Assembly: GCF_963678635.1 (NCBI RefSeq)
Contig: NC_087062.1
Span: 70,649,345-70,713,344 of the forward strand
Source: Symsagittifera roscoffensis
Taxonomy: Eukaryota > Xenacoelomorpha > Acoela > Convolutidae
Direction of reading: 5' to 3'
DNA: 64,000 nt
Below the pieces are notes generated by a model, which made no database searches, was not told the DNA's origin, and was given only the letters and a program-made list of their open reading frames with translations. How positions within the stretch are numbered: the first letter of the stretch is position 1; each line of letters begins with the position of its first letter. Below, one piece after another: positions 61,291 through 64,000 of the stretch. Made by a program: the position numbers and the translations under genes.

Positions 61291-63551
61291 AACCAGGTGT
61301 TAGATTTGCCCCTGAGCAACCCAGCAAAATACAACTTTCGTCAGTTTACTTCATAAACAAATCCACTTCTTGTGCCTCATAGTGAGCGTTTGGTGCAGAA
61401 ATGTCGCTCATGCTTGGGACGTCGTAGGTCGGACGTCGAGGCCAGACAGAAGATGTGCTTTTTGCAAATTGGAGTTGTTTTTTTTTGGAAAATTTAAGTG
61501 ACTGACTATCCTTTTCTGTACGCTTAATTTTTGTCTGATTATTTTCCACAGCGTGAACTTTTCTTGTGCTGTAAGCTTTTTTTTGCTTAAAGTTTAATTC
61601 GGTTTAAATGGTTTCGGTTTTTGTTACATTGTTTTTTTTTGCTTCATATTGTGTCGTTTGAAAGCAAAAATATTATATTGTTTCTGCTCCTCGGGGTCAG
61701 GGCACTTTTTTTTGGCTTTTTTGGATCGAGATTGCGTTTATCACTGTTCCCCCATACTCAACCTTTTCCAACGTTGTTCCAAATTTGTTTCAAAAAGACT
61801 ATCGAATCAAAAATTCAGTTACATTTTATTGATTCTTGTTTTCTGAGAAAGTTTTGCGGTTGAAAGCAGTGTCGTATATCGACATGGTTAATACGATTTT
61901 TAGGTTTTTGTTCCGACTTTCGTAATGAAAGTAACGGAATATTCGTGCTCGGAGTGGTTTTTTTCTTGGGGCAACTTTCGACGTTTTAACTAGTTTTGAT
62001 GGAATTATATCATATCATTCAAAAGGTACTGTTGTCATGATCTTAAATTTGAAAAGATATTTCACTTGTGATCATTTTTCGTAAAGTTATGTGGGTTTAA
62101 AGATTGCCTTTTGGCCAATTTGGTACAATTAACGTGCGAAATATTTCGCGCTATTAACGCGTAAGTGGAGATTTAATCCGTCTTAGAAATCGTTCCAAAT
62201 TGGTTGAAGGAAGCTTATTTGCCATAATTGATTTGTTACTAGGAGCGAAATGTATCACTTTGTACTTTATATGGCGTGTGGGGTGATGATTTTTGCAGAA
62301 AAAAAACTATTTGATTTTTAACATTTAATTTTTACTGTTGTTACTGTTCCATAGACCTTAAGAGGTAGTCGTAACATTCAGGGCCTCGCACTGATACGAG
62401 CAGTCTTGTTATCTGTTGTACGCAATTTATTGTGTAATTGCTCTAAGTGTTTTGATTTACTGATATTGATTGTAATTTTACTAGCCTTATCGGTGATTAT
62501 TTTTAAGAGTAATGAACGCAGTGAAGACTCTTATATAGGTCTTGCTGATTTGTTTTTTTTCAGGAAAAAGTCTTAAAATGTGCCTAAAAGTCTCTAATAA
62601 CCACAGATGGGCATTTATACATATTGATGCATTTATGGATGCACTTAGGTATATATGCCTTTTTTGAGTTCACTTGAAATTAATCAGCTGAAAGTTACAT
62701 AAAATGCAATGTGCAAAGTTACATAAAATGCGAACTTGGAAATGGCGCGAAAAAACGTGAACGATTTCTAGTTTCGAAAGTGTAATTTTATTTTCAGATT
62801 GCCAGCGGAATAAAAACTTTACCTGTTGACTCAGTTTTCTCAAGTTGGGTTAATGTTATCAAAAAGCGCCAATCATAAATCGTTCTAGAAATTTAAAGAG
62901 GTTAAAATGCAGCAATTTTTTTTGAATTTCGAAAGATTTTTAAAATTAAAGTCAGTGTTTTTTTTTAACTTTCGTTCATTACTCTTTTCCAATCTTCGAT
63001 AAGCTTTTTTGCCCAATTGATTTCGGTCTATATCTTATAGGCTTAGTGGCATTATATTGCGTCGACCGATGAACTTTTTCGTGTGTGGGTATTTTGATGG
63101 GGAGAGGGACTCGAAGATGTTAACTAGTTTTTATATCTCTTTTATTTTTTTTTCGGCTGGAATGGTTTCTGCTCATGTACTTTCGGCTTTGTTTACCGCT
63201 TGGTAAAAATTTTTCTGATGCTACTTTCACATTTTTTTCTGGATTTTTCCCCAATTGTAAGGCTAGTAGTGCATAGGCTCCGCTTCGCAGCTGTGTTTAA
63301 TTTGTTGCGATAGAGCGTTTTTTTTTCAAAATTGATGTCTTAGAATTTTTTGAGTAGGTTTAGGAAGCAGCTCTTCCTTTTTACGCTAGCCAGCAGCTAG
63401 TATATTATTATTACTTAACCCGCAAATAAAAGTGTTCGTTAAAAATGTTCACTTGTGTGTGACTTTTTGCTATAATCACGATCTGTAGCATTGAACATTT
63501 CATAGCATCTGTTCTCGGCTTTATTTGTGGCTTGTGTCGGTGATGGACTAA

Positions 63552-63622
63552 TCGTCTGTGGCTGAGTGGTTAGTGTGTGAGACTCAAATTTCTAGGTCGT
63601 AGTTTCGAGTCCGATACGTCGC
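63552..63622 (+). ncRNA. tRNA-like sequence (SINE head or tRNA pseudogene)
   Basis: An A box, TGGCTGAGTGG (63,559-63,569), and a B box, GTTTCGAGTCC (63,602-63,612), are spaced as in a tRNA. The acceptor stem does not pair well and no CCA-adjacent closing stem is clear. A functional tRNA is therefore unlikely; it is probably the 5' part of a SINE. Confidence 0.55.
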
Positions 63623-64000
63623 CGAATTTTCACTAATCCGAGGTTGATTTTTACTTTTTGTTATTGCTCTTGCTTTTTGGCCGTGTTCTGGCTAGTGTTT
63701 GCGAAGAGCAGCTTCACCTCTGTGTAGAAGTCTTGCTTTTAATTATGAAACATGAAGTTGTGTGCTATTGGTCTTTGTTAAGTTCTGACTTTTGAAGAAT
63801 AAAAACGAAGATCTGAAACTCATTCGTTATGGAGGTATGACCATATTAGATAAGATTTTACAATTTCCCGAAAAACCTGGGAAAAATTTGTTGTTGCTCC
63901 TGTTTCAGATTAAATTGTTGCGTAAAAGCCAGTGGTACAGTGCTCTCAAATTTTTGGTTTGTTTTGCGCGTAATTTTTTGAAATTCCTTATTGCTTCGTT

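Larger units (their letters stand above)
61237..64000 (+). other. First intron of the ELOVL-like gene (incomplete)
   Basis: From GTAAGA onward I see no further exon. It contains the palindromic motif (61,263-61,290), a tRNA-like SINE head (63,552-63,622) and T-rich low-complexity sequence. The frames at 61,621-61,863 are not supported. Confidence 0.6.

Noticed and set aside
62600-62660. Imperfect inverted repeat GGCATTTATACATA ... TAGGTATATATGCC
   Set aside because: Arms match imperfectly and no target duplication is visible, so a mobile element is not supported.

Overview
The window is a piece of a eukaryotic (metazoan) genome, most likely a marine invertebrate. The evidence is an intron-bearing mitochondrial carrier gene, the first exon of an ELO-type elongase, a hAT-type MITE, a LINE remnant and nested giant LTR retrotransposons. 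The species cannot be named from sequence alone. The host-like DNA (about 7.0-7.3 kb and 50.2-64 kb) is AT-rich and full of repeats. Positions 1-50,248 are almost entirely retrotransposon.

Layout: (1) 1-6302, + strand: the 3' part of a giant Ty3/gypsy-like element (A), with its 3' LTR at 5392-6302. A sits inside the C-terminal coding region of a LINE (6303-7037). (2) 7326-50248, - strand: a second giant element (B). The host sequence broken at 7325/50249 can be recognised because an uninterrupted copy of the same host repeat lies at 56425-57412. B carries 3' LTR 7326-8221, a long second polyprotein region (ORF2, 8595-17455), gag-pol (17919-26626), a leader with a minisatellite and a 2046-bp tandem duplication, and 5' LTR 31182-32003 + 50177-50248. 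(3) 32004-50176, + strand: element C, inserted into the 5' LTR of B. It has near-identical LTRs, a 3-kb leader with an array of CCGGAGGGGT-bearing hairpin modules, gag-pol, and a shortened ORF2. (4) 50249-64000: host DNA with a two-exon SLC25A38-like mitochondrial carrier (51953-52151 and 59272-59903), a MITE, tandem repeats, and the first coding exon of an ELOVL-like gene (60906-61236).

The notable biology is the coding layout shared by A, B and C. After the usual gag, protease, RT, RNase H and integrase order, the pol reading frame continues through an acidic linker into a domain that resembles a macro (ADP-ribose-binding) domain of the TARG1/Poa1 kind. A second cistron follows. It encodes a polyprotein of up to about 2,900 codons in B: coiled coil, an SGNH/GDSL-hydrolase-like domain (GDS, GTND, DGIH), a second SGNH-like domain (GMND, DVSH), and several conserved modules I cannot assign. 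No envelope-like protein is evident. C has lost the later two thirds of ORF2 through a deletion that joins ORF2 directly to the 3' UTR. All three copies carry nonsense and frameshift lesions, so the individual copies are probably inactive, but long conserved frames show that the families were under selection recently.

The LTR ages order the events. B's two LTRs differ by roughly 2%. C's differ by about six substitutions plus a poly-G length change. The tandem duplication in the B leader differs by only a handful of bases. A and C share LTR and 3' UTR sequence (one family). B belongs to a related family with a similar proteome, primer-binding site and polypurine tract but a different LTR.
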